Source of the DNA: Pomphorhynchus laevis | Lineage: Eukaryota > Acanthocephala > Palaeacanthocephala > Echinorhynchida > Pomphorhynchidae | Assembly: GCA_012934845.2 (NCBI GenBank) | Contig: WNNJ02000107.1 | Location: forward strand, 124,001 to 188,000 | DNA length: 64,000 nt | Reading direction: 5' to 3' | Part shown: piece by piece, positions 1 to 9,659 of the stretch | How the letters are laid out: every line of letters starts with the position of its first letter | Position numbering within the stretch: the stretch's first letter is position 1 | Made by a program: the position numbers and the translations under genes | Notes under the pieces: generated by a model | Databases searched by the model: none | What the model was told of the DNA's origin: nothing | Seen by the model: the letters and a program-made list of their open reading frames with translations, nothing else

Positions 1-860
1 TGTGAGATTGGGGGGTGAGTGAACCCTTCAGTACATACTTCCTCAAAATACTCACGCCATCTTTCTAAAACTGCTGGTCGACCTACGATTTGTTCGCCGT
101 TTTTATCATTAACGCAGTGGAACTTTTCGATGTCCTGAGTTTGTTTGTGGCGGAGCTTGAGAAGTCGGAAAAGGTCGCGTTCGCCGTCTCGAGTATCCAG
201 CTTCTTGTACACTTCCTCATAATGGATGGCTCGTGCAGACGCCACGGCTTTCTTCGCTTTACGCTTGGCTTCGTGATACTTCTGCCAATTTACATGGGTC
301 TTATCATCGAGGAATACGTGATATTGTCGCTTCTTTTCACGCACCCTCATTTTCACCTCATCTGTCCAAAGCCAAGTATCAAAATTGATGTAGCGTCTTC
401 CGGGCTTGGTGGATCCAATTGTCTTTTTGGCGGCGATGTGAATAATATCTTTGACTCTGTTCCATGTGTTCTCGACGTCTGTTACGTCAGGCAATTGTAT
501 GCGATGTATCATTTCAGACTCCTTCTCGTGGAATCGCCACCACTTGATGCGTGATGGGCCGGTACGCTTTTCCTGATGTTGTTTGGGTGGTTTAATATTC
601 AAAACTGCGATTACGGGACGATGCTGTGCTGCTGTTGTCTCATAAGGTATGACCTTTACGTCATGTACAGTGGACATTTGTTTGCGCCGTACAAGAATGA
701 AGTCAATCTGCGATTTGTTTACTCCACTGTAGTATGTTGGAAGCTGTGTGGGCCGCTTTATGAACCATGTATTGGTGATGATGAGGTCGTGGGAGTCTGA
801 GAAGTCGACAATGCGCTCGCCATCTTTGTTGCTCTGACCGTATCCATTTCCACCATGGCA
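1..860 (-). mobile_element. RTE-type LINE, endonuclease to start of reverse transcriptase (runs off left edge)
   Basis: Read on the minus strand, one frame stays open from about 860 to base 1 with no stop seen over roughly 285 codons. Its start reads HGGNGYGQSNKDGERIVDF, followed by a segment containing QIDFILVRRK, then WRFHEKE and a linker ending LERWREYFEEV. This order (end of the APE-type endonuclease, linker, approach to the RT domain) is typical of RTE-clade LINEs, whose host-genome copies are often annotated as craniofacial development protein 2-like. The element is cut at about 860, where an unrelated reverse-transcriptase fragment begins on the other strand, so the start of the endonuclease is missing. 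The RT catalytic part would lie outside the window. The long open frame suggests a fairly young copy. Confidence 0.85.
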
Positions 861-865
861 CTGGT

Positions 866-1325
866 GGAAATGGTGGAATCTACTCTGCTTTCCTAAAATT
901 GCGTTTCGCGTGCATCAGCATAACCAGAGTACGCCCTATCCTACCTCTCTATCTGTAAAGATTCGAGCTGCATGCGCCCGTTATCAATTCCCTTCTGAGG
1001 GTAGTCTGGAGGAACATAACCGATGCAACATCACAAAGAATAAATCCTCCGTGAATCAACTACGCCGAACGATCTCTGAAAAAAATTGAGGACGGCGACA
1101 TTTGCGGCGCTGTTCGTACTGTATGCAGAGACTCGGGCCTCCCATCTTGCGGTAAAAACACAACTACAACTCTACAGGCTAAGCATCTCCGGAGAAGAGT
1201 CTCTATCGATTGCCCACCTTTGCCGCTTCACTCTTTCGATTAAGGCCATGTTGTCACCGCTGCATCTTTACTGCGCTCTTTAAATTCTTCCCCGCCATGG
1301 TCCGCAAGTGGCCCTGGCCAATATA
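866..1325 (+). mobile_element. Fragment of unclassified reverse-transcriptase element (copy A)
   Basis: A short piece encodes a motif reading KIEDGDICGAVRTVCRDSG and further on LQAKHLRRR. The DNA from about 1085 to 1320 aligns closely with copy B at 9690-9905 (shared stretches such as acaactctacaggctaagca). Only the region N-terminal to the RT domain is present. It is degenerate and abuts the RTE LINE on its left. I recognise the protein type from reverse-transcriptase elements common in invertebrate genomes but cannot name the clade. Confidence 0.7.
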
Positions 1326-2330
1326 GTGGCTAACCAATATAGGCATATTCAGAAAATTACAGAAAATTTTCTGAAACGTATTTTAATTACTACAGGTAAT
1401 TTTCTGAAGATGCTAACATCTTCAGAATATCAAAAAATAATTATTTGATATTTCGTTGGCGAAATATCAAATAAAATTTTCCTCCTTTATTCTGATCCAG
1501 CTTCAACATTTCTTTATCAATAATTGATCGTTATCAACTATTTAAAAGTAAATATATTTCTCATTGGATTTACTGAAACCCAATAAATTAATGAAAAATA
1601 AATAACAGTAGAGTATTATCGAATTCATCAATGGAAAATGTCTAATCTAAAGCAATTACTTGACCAAAAATGTGTAAAGGCATGGGCACGGAAGGGTCAT
1701 ATTTTAGAAATATAAAAGCGTTGTGATATTTTGCACGTATGATGTTGTTCAATGTTGTGTTTAAAACTAAAGTTCTATCTTACTTCGAGACAAAACTGAA
1801 ATTTACGAAAACAACATCAGAAAGCATAACCGAGTAAAAATCACCTTGTGCTCCTGTTTCTTGTTCGAGAAGAGAACCAGCAATCCGATAGGATAATCCA
1901 CTTAATTATTTACTTTCATCTATAGTAAATATTGTTTATTGTTGCATGTAATTATAGCTATTCACCAATCCGCATTAAAATATACATAATTTTTCTTCGA
2001 TTCAGCTTTAATATTTCTTTATCAATAATGGATCATTATAGCATGAGCATTCATGCATACCATATAATATAAAATATAATACATTAAATAATTAAATTTT
2101 AGTAATTGCAACAATATGTTATGATATTGGCTTTCTTCAAAATCATTTAAATAATTTAATAGATACATATTTTAAACTAGGTTACTATAAAAATAACATC
2201 AAGCAGAAAATAGTAAAATATATAAATCAACACAATAATATAAAGAATAAATTTAAACTCTTAAGTGGCAAATTTTTATGGATGGATAATAAATAATATA
2301 CTTTCTATTAGAATAAGATACTAGATAGTT
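1326..2330. other. AT-rich intergenic DNA
   Basis: No gene is recognisable. There are short inverted and repeated motifs: a hairpin around ggtaattttctgaagatgc at about 1395, and a ttctttatcaataat phrase at about 1510 and 2010. Both recur near 30480-30590, so low-copy repeats are present. Confidence 0.5.
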
Positions 2331-2660
2331 TTATCAGAGGAAATACATCATTAGCATGTATTTGGTCAGGCTGCTATGTTATCTTGAGGAATTAGGGGCC
2401 GAAACCTGATAGCATAGGAATTCCTCCTAATGACCTCTAATCCTTTATTTGATACAACGTCTGTTATTTATTAGTCAATTCATAAAAATGACGTTTATTT
2501 AAAATTTCAATTTTTATTTTAATTTGATTTAAATTATAAAAAATCTAAAAACAATTATTTCTTTTATTATTTAATGATTAAATTTTGATTTAGCATTATT
2601 ATGTTTTGTATATTTTATAATTATATTGAATACCTAGACTCAGTTAGCTGATTTGATTAA
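2331..2660 (+). repeat. Interspersed repeat family R1, full-length-looking copy
   Basis: This copy starts near ATCAGAGGAAATACATCATT, carries a central CTGCTATGTTATC...GATAGCATAGGAATTCCTCC segment and a TTATTAGTCAATTCATAAAA segment, and ends with AGACTCAGTTAGCTGATTTG. Related copies lie at 18046-18400, 24873-25125, 44620-44860, 44880-45080 and, inverted, 49075-49445. Copies of the 3' half alone occur near 8520-8680, 41480-41590, 42000-42190 and 42700-42915. No coding capacity or clear terminal inverted repeat was found, so it looks like a non-autonomous element of unknown class. Confidence 0.65.
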
Positions 2661-3188
2661 ATTCTCAACTATTTAAAAATAAAATTTATGTTAAATCACA
2701 AAATAGTGGTTTTGACAATTTACAATTTGTATTAGACATTTAATATTTTATCATATGAGATTATATAATATTTAAAACCAATTTAATTTAAAATTTAATA
2801 ATATCTGAATACATAATATTTATAATCAATTTAAAAGAGAATATGATATTCAAATGATTATTTTGTATTACTTTATAAAATTTTTATTAACAAAATACTG
2901 ATTTTGACAATTTATATTGGGCATTTAAAATTTTTATCATATCAGAAGTATATAATATTTAACATTAATTTTAAAGATTATCACATTTTAGATTTTAATT
3001 ATTATTTTATAGTGCTTAATATAATTTCTTTTATTTACAAAAGAGGGATATTTACCATTTAAATGACATTTAGATGTCCGATATAGATTACCAAGACCAC
3101 TATTTTGTTAATAAAAACCCGTATTAAACCGTATACTACTTTTTTGTTAGTAAAACTATGTATTAAGCACTACAAAATAATTGTTAGT

Positions 3189-3362
3189 AATCATATAAAA
3201 CCGACGCGAAAGAATGACGAATGCTGTTTCGTCATCATTATGACTCATCAGTGCCAGTTCCCTCCCACTGCTGGATGCAGAGGAGGACTACTCTTCCTCT
3301 GAATGAGTCATAGTGATGACGAAAACGCATTCATCATTCTTTCGCGTCGGGTTTATATGATT
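3189..3362. mobile_element. Foldback/MITE-like hairpin element (gacgcgaaag family), copy 1
   Basis: Two 60-bp arms, 3189-3248 and 3303-3362, are reverse complements with about five mismatches. They begin AATCATATAAAACCGACGCG and contain GAAAGAATGACGAATG. A loop of about 54 bp carries GCTGGATGCAGAGGAGGAC. A second complete copy with nearly perfect arms is at 23946-24115. Single arms of the same sequence occur in each unit of the adjoining ~303-bp tandem array. No coding sequence is present. Confidence 0.8.
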
Positions 3363-3507
3363 ACGAAAAAATTCACGCGGAATGGTATCATCATTTGAGA
3401 AATTGAAGTAAGCCGATAATAAGATACCTTGCGCTGGCATTTGCCAGTGCTTTTGCTAGTGATCCAATTTGGTGAAGCTATTGTAGTGCCAATTCAGCAC
3501 TCTAGAT
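3363..3507. repeat. ~303-bp tandem array, first part (left of the hAT insertion)
   Basis: This sequence matches the units at 6742-7044 and 7045-7348. It contains TTCACGCGGAATGGTATCAT, the small hairpin cgctggcatttgccagtgc and the end phrase GTGCCAATTCAGCACTCTAG. The array was interrupted at CTCTAGAT by the hAT transposon, which duplicated those 8 bases (3500-3507 and 6742-6749). Confidence 0.85.
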
Positions 3508-3670
3508 CAGTGTTCCTCAAACTTTTTTTGTCAGCCGCCCCCTTTGAAAAAAACAATATTTATTATGGACCCCCTGATATAAAAAAATATATTAATAAAA
3601 ATTCTGATTTACTTATAGTTTATTTTAAGCACGATCTCCATATATTTAAATAATAGTTTGCGTTAAGTGT

Positions 3671-5404
3671 TTAATGAGACGGATGTATCTGGTGCGAGTC
3701 TACCAGGGTTTTGATTTTCGGTTCTATATTAGTTAATAGAAGTCTTAGATTGCCTCTCTGAACTATTTGAAGACGATTTCTTTTCTTTGACAAAAGATTT
3801 GTAACTGCGCTAAATCCTCTTTCGACCAGATATGACGTTGGGAAGGCAATCAAAAACTTCTGAACGATTGCCCATGTTTCAGGATAACTTTGTTGAATTT
3901 TATTTTGCAACCAAAATTGTTGATAGCCGCTTTTGAATTTGAATTTCAATTCATAATCATTACTCAATTCCAATAATTCTTCTTGCAATCTTGCTGATCC
4001 TTCTGTAGGAATGTTCGAAAAAGGATCTAGAATCCAATCAGGTATGTTCATTGTAAAAATATCGACAAATCTTTGATTAAAATCATAATATAGGGTATCA
4101 AGATGGCTGCAGTAAGCAAGAATATCATCTTCTGAAGGCTTTGCTAATTCAAGATTTGGGAATTGTGTAAATATGCCTCTTCCTAAATTCTGTTTGTATA
4201 ATAATATCTTATTTACAAATCCTGCTAGCACAGATTTTGCCTTTATTAAGTTTAGATCATTGCCCTGTAGTTTTAGATTCATTTCATTAAATAAATTAAA
4301 CAAATCAGTCAAATATGCTATATCAACTATTGATTCGTTTAACTTTAGGTGTATTGGATCATCTCTTTCGATAAAAAATTCAATGACAGAGCTATATAGA
4401 TTCAAAACTCTATTCAAACAACAACCTTTTGATAACCATCTAACTTCGGTGTGGTGCAATAAGGAATTGAATTCTTCGTCGTTTTCGACACAAAGCTGCT
4501 TGAATAATCTTGAACTAAGTGAGCTGCTCTTAATCTTGTTTATAGCTTGAATAACATAACACAGAGTTTGATGTAAACGGACACTTAAGTTTTTTGCAAC
4601 AAGATGTTGTCTGTGGATTACACAGTGTATGGCTATTATATTTGGTACGTAATTTTTTAAATGGGCGACCAATCCTCGATGACGCCCTATCATTGCTGGA
4701 GCCCCGTCGGTGGCGATTGTTAGAATATTATTTAACGGTATCTCTTTTTTATCGAGAAACTCCTTCAGAACATCGAATAAAGACTCACCTTTGGTATCTG
4801 TTTTTAAAGTTTCCGCAAACAATAATTCCTGACATATCCTACCATCCTTTATAAATCGAACATAGGCTAATAGCAAAGCTTCATTTCCGGGCAGTGTAGA
4901 CTCATCTAATTGAAGGGAAAAGGAAGCCGTTCTTAGGTACTCACATAATGTATATTCTACATCCTGTGCCATTTCATCTATTCTTCTTTGAACAGTGCTG
5001 TTGCTTAAAGAGATTCTATTTATAATAGATGAAGACTCCTTGTGTAATACCGTGCTTATAACCTCTCTAATTACTGGTATAAGTAGTACTTCTCCAATAC
5101 TATGAGACATCCCTGCTTTAGCTATCAACAAAGAGATATTATAAGATGCCAAAAGTCCATCATTGTTCTGTTTTGAACCAGATAAAAAAAGATCTTCTAA
5201 TTTTGGTTGTTTTTCAAACCTTTTCTTAAGTCTTTGGAAATATTCTAATTCTTTATCTTTATCCTCACTATGAATGTTATTCAGATGTTCCAACAGCCTT
5301 GATGGTTTCATGGCGCTATTTGACAATTCCCTTTCACAAAGCAAACAAAAAGGCTTCTTCTCGTTTATTGGAGAAACTATAAACCCAAATTTCAAGTATT
5401 CCAT
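3671..5404 (-). CDS. hAT-family transposase (ZBED5/SCAND3-like), 577 aa
   Basis: The protein would bind the terminal sequences of its own element and catalyse cut-and-paste transposition in the nucleus. A BED-type zinc finger lies near the N terminus (C20-x2-C23-x16-H40-x4-H45, around CLLCEREL...MKPSRLLEHL). The RNase H-like core shows LDESTLPG (first Asp), TDGAPAMIG (second Asp), CVIHRQHLVAKNL and HTEVRWLSKG. The C-terminal hAT dimerisation region contains FPTSYLVERGFSAV, which supplies the catalytic Glu, followed by KKRNRLQ and a final HQIHPSH. The frame is uninterrupted and the length is normal for this family, whose domesticated vertebrate relatives include ZBED5 and FAM200. The reading frame starts at the Met just before the BED finger. 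This is a mobile-element gene rather than a host gene, because target duplications surround it. Confidence 0.93.
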   Translation of the reverse strand: MEYLKFGFIVSPINEKKPFCLLCERELSNSAMKPSRLLEHLNNIHSEDKDKELEYFQRLKKRFEKQPKLEDLFLSGSKQNNDGLLASYNISLLIAKAGMSHSIGEVLLIPVIREVISTVLHKESSSIINRISLSNSTVQRRIDEMAQDVEYTLCEYLRTASFSLQLDESTLPGNEALLLAYVRFIKDGRICQELLFAETLKTDTKGESLFDVLKEFLDKKEIPLNNILTIATDGAPAMIGRHRGLVAHLKNYVPNIIAIHCVIHRQHLVAKNLSVRLHQTLCYVIQAINKIKSSSLSSRLFKQLCVENDEEFNSLLHHTEVRWLSKGCCLNRVLNLYSSVIEFFIERDDPIHLKLNESIVDIAYLTDLFNLFNEMNLKLQGNDLNLIKAKSVLAGFVNKILLYKQNLGRGIFTQFPNLELAKPSEDDILAYCSHLDTLYYDFNQRFVDIFTMNIPDWILDPFSNIPTEGSARLQEELLELSNDYELKFKFKSGYQQFWLQNKIQQSYPETWAIVQKFLIAFPTSYLVERGFSAVTNLLSKKRNRLQIVQRGNLRLLLTNIEPKIKTLVDSHQIHPSH

Positions 5405-5843
5405 GCTATAGTGCCTTCTTTTTTTGTCGCTCTCCCATTTTTGGGGGTATTGTAAAAATTTTATTTCTCAGAATTGGTTGTTAAGACAAAATATTTCCAC
5501 AAAAAGAATTCCAGAAGTAATTTATCTCAAAAAATGAAAAATAGGTAGTAAAAATTTTATGATAATATTTTAAAAGAAAAACGACACATTTACTTATAAT
5601 TTATTTTAGGATTTTTGAGAGATTATGTGGAAATTTTATAATAAATGTGGCGCGCCAGGCGCGCCCCCATGCCACAGGCGACCCCCTGGGGGTCGTTCAA
5701 AATAAAAATATTTTTTTAATGTTAAATTTTTTTCATTCTTGACATAGAAACAATTTCGATTTCTTCTCCATTCTCTATTTTAACTCTGTCTTCTGATAAT
5801 ATTTCTGTTATTTTCACTTCTTTAGAAAAAAATGATGAGAGTT

Positions 5844-6128
5844 TTAGCTTTTTCGTCTCGGAGTTGTTGTCAACGGATGTGCTTGTATACACGTAACACA
5901 CTCGGAGACAACTTTGCGAATGATATCTCTGTGTATTTTGAAAAAATAATCATTGCATTTTGCCACAAACCTGTTCATTTCAAAATGGTGTTCTTTATGA
6001 AACAATCTTGCTTCGTGTTCCATTAATTCCCTCTGATCTGAATGAAAAACTTTTTTATGCAGGCCTTCGTTATCTCTAAGATATAAAACCTCGTCAAGTA
6101 ACATGAAGGCCTTCGCTTTCCGCTTCAT
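5844..6128 (-). CDS. Fossil fragment with H2C2 integrase-type zinc-binding pattern
   Basis: The product (94 aa) contains the spacing H-x3-H-x28-C-x2-C: the histidines are in FHKEHHFEMNR and the cysteines in VSECVTC. This is the pattern of the H2C2 zinc-binding domain found before integrase cores in LTR-type elements, Ginger-type transposons and KRBA2-like genes. The upstream flank on the same strand (to about 6275) also looks derived from such a protein. The fragment lies wholly within the nested 817-bp element. It is treated as a broken piece of an old element with no expected activity. Confidence 0.5.
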   Translation of the reverse strand: MKRKAKAFMLLDEVLYLRDNEGLHKKVFHSDQRELMEHEARLFHKEHHFEMNRFVAKCNDYFFKIHRDIIRKVVSECVTCIQAHPLTTTPRRKS

Positions 6129-6303
6129 TCTTTTTTTGCTTCTTTTGGCAAAACTACTTCTGCACCTCTGTCCTTTAAAAACAATATAATATTGTCGTAT
6201 TCCTCCTTGTTCTCTACATTTGACACCATAAGGGATAAATCAATAACATTTTTATGGTTTGAAATCATAGCAATATTTTATTTTATTTTTTGTTGCTTAC
6301 AAC

Positions 6304-6376
6304 GTGCTTTGGCGTAGTGGTAAGTTTTCTCTCTACCAAATTGACTGTTCTGGTTCGAGTCTTGATGGGGGCTATT
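6304..6376 (+). ncRNA. tRNA-derived (SINE-like) block with A and B boxes
   Basis: TGGCGTAGTGG at 6310-6320 matches the RNA polymerase III A box, and GGTTCGAGTCT at 6352-6362 matches the B box at normal tRNA spacing. The flanks do not pair into a convincing acceptor stem, so this is more likely a tRNA-derived SINE head than a functional tRNA. It sits between the H2C2 ORF and the right inverted repeat of the nested element. Confidence 0.45.
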
Positions 6377-6741
6377 TTTAATATTTCTCAAAAACAACCC
6401 CAATTTCCCTTCAAAAATAGCATGGGGGTCGCCTGTGGCATGGGGTCGCCCCTGGCGCACCACAATAAATTTATACACGTATTGTGATTTCAGTAATATT
6501 ATAGCGATTTGTGTTATGTTTTAAAAGGGTATTTTAAAATGAAAACTAAAAGGATAAATTGTAATTGGCTATTTCGTGCTTACTTATAATCTTAAATATG
6601 TGTTGTTTATTTGTAATGAAGATGAAATTTACATTTTTTCACCGACCCCCACCTCTCTTTCATGGACCCCCTTTTAATCAAAAATTCTCTACCGCCCTTC
6701 TGAATCGTCAAACAGGCCCAAAGGGGGCGCTACGGACCCTG

Positions 6742-7435
6742 CTCTAGATGATGTTACTAGAGATTTTCTAGTACATCATGCACTTGATTCGTTGATTGCC
6801 GTCTGCTAGTCCTCTTCTGCATCCATCAGTGTGAGGGAACTGGCACTGATGAGTTATAGTGATGACGAAACGGCATTCGTCATTCTTTCGCGTCGGGTTT
6901 ATATGATTACGAAAAAATTCACGTGGAATGGTATCATCATTTGAGATTAGAAGTAAGCCGATATTAAGATACCTTGCGTTGACATTTACCAGTTGTTTTG
7001 CTAATGATCCAATTTGGTGAAGCTATTGTAGTGCCAATTTAGCACTCTAGATGATGTTACTAGAGATTTTCTAGTACATCATGCACTTGATTTGTTGATT
7101 GCCGTCTGCTAGTTTTCTTCTGCATCCATCAGTGTGAGGGAACTGGCACTGATGAGTTATAGTGATGACGATACCGCATTCGTCATTCTTTCGCGTCGGG
7201 CTTATATGATTACTAAAAAATTCACGCGGAATGGTATCATCATTTGAGAAATTGAAGTAAGCCGATAATAAGATACCTTGCGCTGGCATTTGCCAGTGCT
7301 TTTGCTAATGATCCAATTTGGTTAAGCTATTGTAGTGCCAATTCAGCACTCTAGATGATGTTACTAGAGATTTTCTAGTACATCATGCACTTGATTCGTT
7401 GATTGCCGTCTGCTTATCCTCCTGTATCCAGCAGT
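6742..7435. repeat. ~303-bp tandem array, two full units plus a partial unit
   Basis: The phrase CTCTAGATGATGTTACTAGA recurs at 6742, 7045 and 7349, giving a period of 303-304 bp. Each unit contains the hairpin GATGTTACTAGAGATTTTCTAGTACATC (split here: gatgttactagag/attttctagtacatc), one arm of the gacgcgaaag hairpin element and the cgctggcatttgccag block. The last unit breaks off at about 7430. The first unit lies left of the hAT insertion. Confidence 0.88.
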
Positions 7436-9233
7436 CTTTTGTTAGTAAAAAAAATTAATGAACAACCACAAAATAATTTTTAGAATCGTAAATGTGATTC
7501 TCTTTAAAATAGAATATATACCCTGACATTTTTTTACAATTTATTTCAAATTATAAATTATTATTTATCATTAAATAACTTATATGCTTTGAAATTTTAA
7601 AGTCTTTTTATTACTTTTAATATTAAATATATATCTGACATTATTAAATTTTACATTTAGTTTTTATTTTTTATTTTAAATTTAGTCTGCTGTGAATTTA
7701 CAACACCACCTTTGCTTTTTACTAAAAATTATATAAAGAACTACCGTCACGCGATTATTAATTCAGATTAAATTTCAAATACTTTATAATTTAAATATTT
7801 TGATTTTTTTGCTGTTTTAAAAGAAATTTAAAATGCCCACCACTAATAAATTTGTTGAAGTTAATTTAACTTGTTGAAGTTGAATTTGATGAATTTGTTG
7901 AAATGTACTCGTAGAAATTATGAAATTTTAAAGTTTGCTTAAGTTTGAATTTTTAAATTAATTATATTGATTAATTGGATTGAACTAATTTTTAGATTAA
8001 TAAAATAAACTTTTTATGAACCTTTTCAATAAAACGAACCTAATAAAATGAACCTTTTCATCAAGAAAATGAACACTAATTTTTAGGTTAATAACCTAAA
8101 GATTAAGTTAAGATCAAATAAACTTCTAATTTTCAAATAAACGTTGATCAACGTTTATTGATGATCATTGATGATCATGTTTATTGATTATTGTTGATCA
8201 ACGTTGATAAACTAATTAATCAACTGAATTGGTCTTTGTTTTAAGATTAAAACAAATATTAATTGTTATAAATTAAATAAATTATGTATTTAATTTGAAA
8301 TAATTTGAAATAATATATAATTTTTATATATTAAATAAAAATTAATATAATAATTTATATATATATAATTTTTATAATAATACATAATTTTTATACACTT
8401 TCATTTGACATATCTCTAAGCACACTTCAGAACCACAAGGTTGTGTTGTCGAAAGACTTAAGAGCACAGGATGATGAATAGGGTTCTAATACATAGTCTG
8501 AAATATTGATTTATATTGAAAATTTTAATTTGAAATTTTAACTTGATTGAGATTATATAAAATCTTATATTACAATTATTTATTATTTACAATCATTTAT
8601 TATTTAAATTTTATTTCCCATTTTTTAAAATTTATAAATTGTATAAAATACTCAGACTCATTTAGCTGATCTGATATTATATACGAACAAGACACTTGCA
8701 GATTTGATAAAACAGTATACTTAGGATTTAAATAGCCAACGGGATTTTATTTATTCGTTAATTATGTTATTACGAGGTTAGAATTAATTTATTCGTAATT
8801 TAATACTTTTATGAAATAGAAAATGAGTCAGTAAAATTAAAAAACACTTTATTTTCTGACTTTAAAAATATAATGATAACATTTGACGAATCGTTCATTG
8901 TCATATCTTACGTAATTATTTACTATAAATATCATTATATTATTTATTGTCAAAGTTCTTTCAATATTGCTATAGTAATTTTCATTTGGCAAAAAACAAA
9001 TTTAGTCTCAAAAATGTTAACATTTTTATGCTGATCGATATTTTACGACGTGACCATTTTAAAAGGGCTTCTAACCTCAATGGTTGTATTAGTTAATGCT
9101 AATATGAAATGGATATCAAGACATTTCAGAAGCGTAATTTTTTGAATATGGCATCTCTTATAAATCAGGAGTGCCTTTAAAATAACAAAGAGCAGTTTAT
9201 CTTTGTTTCCGCGAATTTGCAGCTTAGAAAAAA
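7436..9233. other. AT-rich intergenic DNA
   Basis: No gene seen. It contains an interrupted palindrome rich in GTTGATCAACG near 8130-8215 and a 3'-half copy of repeat family R1 at about 8520-8680 ending in CTCATTTAGCTGATCTGATA. Confidence 0.5.
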
Positions 9234-9629
9234 TTTTAAAAGATCTTCCGATAAGTCTATCGGAGACGTTTCAATTAAGACAACTTTTATTTATCATGTT
9301 GTTAACAAAATCCTTTTGTTAACATGATAGCAACAATTAAGACTGGAATTTTATTTATCATGTTGTTAAAAGGATTTTGTTAACAACACGATAAATAAAA
9401 GTCGTCTTAATTGAAACGTCTTTAATAGACTTATGGAGAATATCTTTTAAATCAAAAATAATGATAAAAAAATTATCATTGAAAAAATCCATTGTTAACA
9501 AAAGGATTTTGTTAACAACATGATAATAACAATTAAGACTGAACTTTTATTTATCATGTTGTTAACAAAATCCCTTTGTTAATAATTGATTTTTCAATGA
9601 CAATTTATTTATCATTATTTTTGATTTAC
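9234..9629. repeat. Double foldback of long inverted repeats
   Basis: Arms 9234-9312 and 9372-9450 are reverse complements over about 79 bp (roughly 88% by eye) and include TTTATCATGTTGTTAACAAA. A second pair follows directly, about 9448-9525 with 9553-9629, sharing the same TTGTTAACAACATGAT core and ending in AATCAAAAATAATGATAAA and its complement. The two hairpins share sequence, so several alternative foldings are possible. No coding sequence is present. Confidence 0.8.
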
Positions 9630-9659
9630 AAATAGTATGAAACTTAACTTATTACTAAT

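Larger units (their letters stand above)
5647..6463. mobile_element. Nested inverted-repeat element (817 bp) inside the hAT transposon
   Basis: Imperfect terminal inverted repeats of about 45 bp bound this segment. The left end begins GTGGCGCGCCAGGCGCGCCC and contains ATGCCACAGGCGACCCCC. The right end reverse-complements to GTGGTGCGCCAGGGGCGACC followed by the same ATGCCACAGGCGACCCCC. A 7-bp direct repeat AATAAAT flanks it (5640-5646 and 6464-6470). Because the flanks are AT-rich, part of that match could be chance. The GC-rich ends stand out from the surroundings. Inside lie an ORF with an H2C2 zinc-binding pattern and a tRNA-like block. The class is not recognised. Confidence 0.7.
3508..6741 (-). 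mobile_element. hAT DNA transposon with intact transposase, 3234 bp
   Basis: The left end reads CAGTGTTCCTCAAACTTTTT. The right end, reverse-complemented, reads CAGGGTCCGTAGCGCCCCC. Both ends contain a subterminal cGCCCCCTTTG block in inverted orientation. An 8-bp direct repeat CTCTAGAT flanks the element (3500-3507 and 6742-6749) and fits the hAT target pattern nTnnnnAn. Uninterrupted versions of the same target (gcactCTCTAGATgatgttac type) exist in neighbouring tandem units at about 7045 and 7349, which confirms the insertion boundaries. The transposase gene occupies 3671-5404. A separate 817-bp element is nested at 5647-6463. Intact coding sequence and a perfect target duplication point to recent activity. 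Confidence 0.93.

Noticed and set aside
90-800. Two + strand ORFs at the left edge
   Set aside because: They are antisense to the well-preserved RTE LINE reading on the minus strand.
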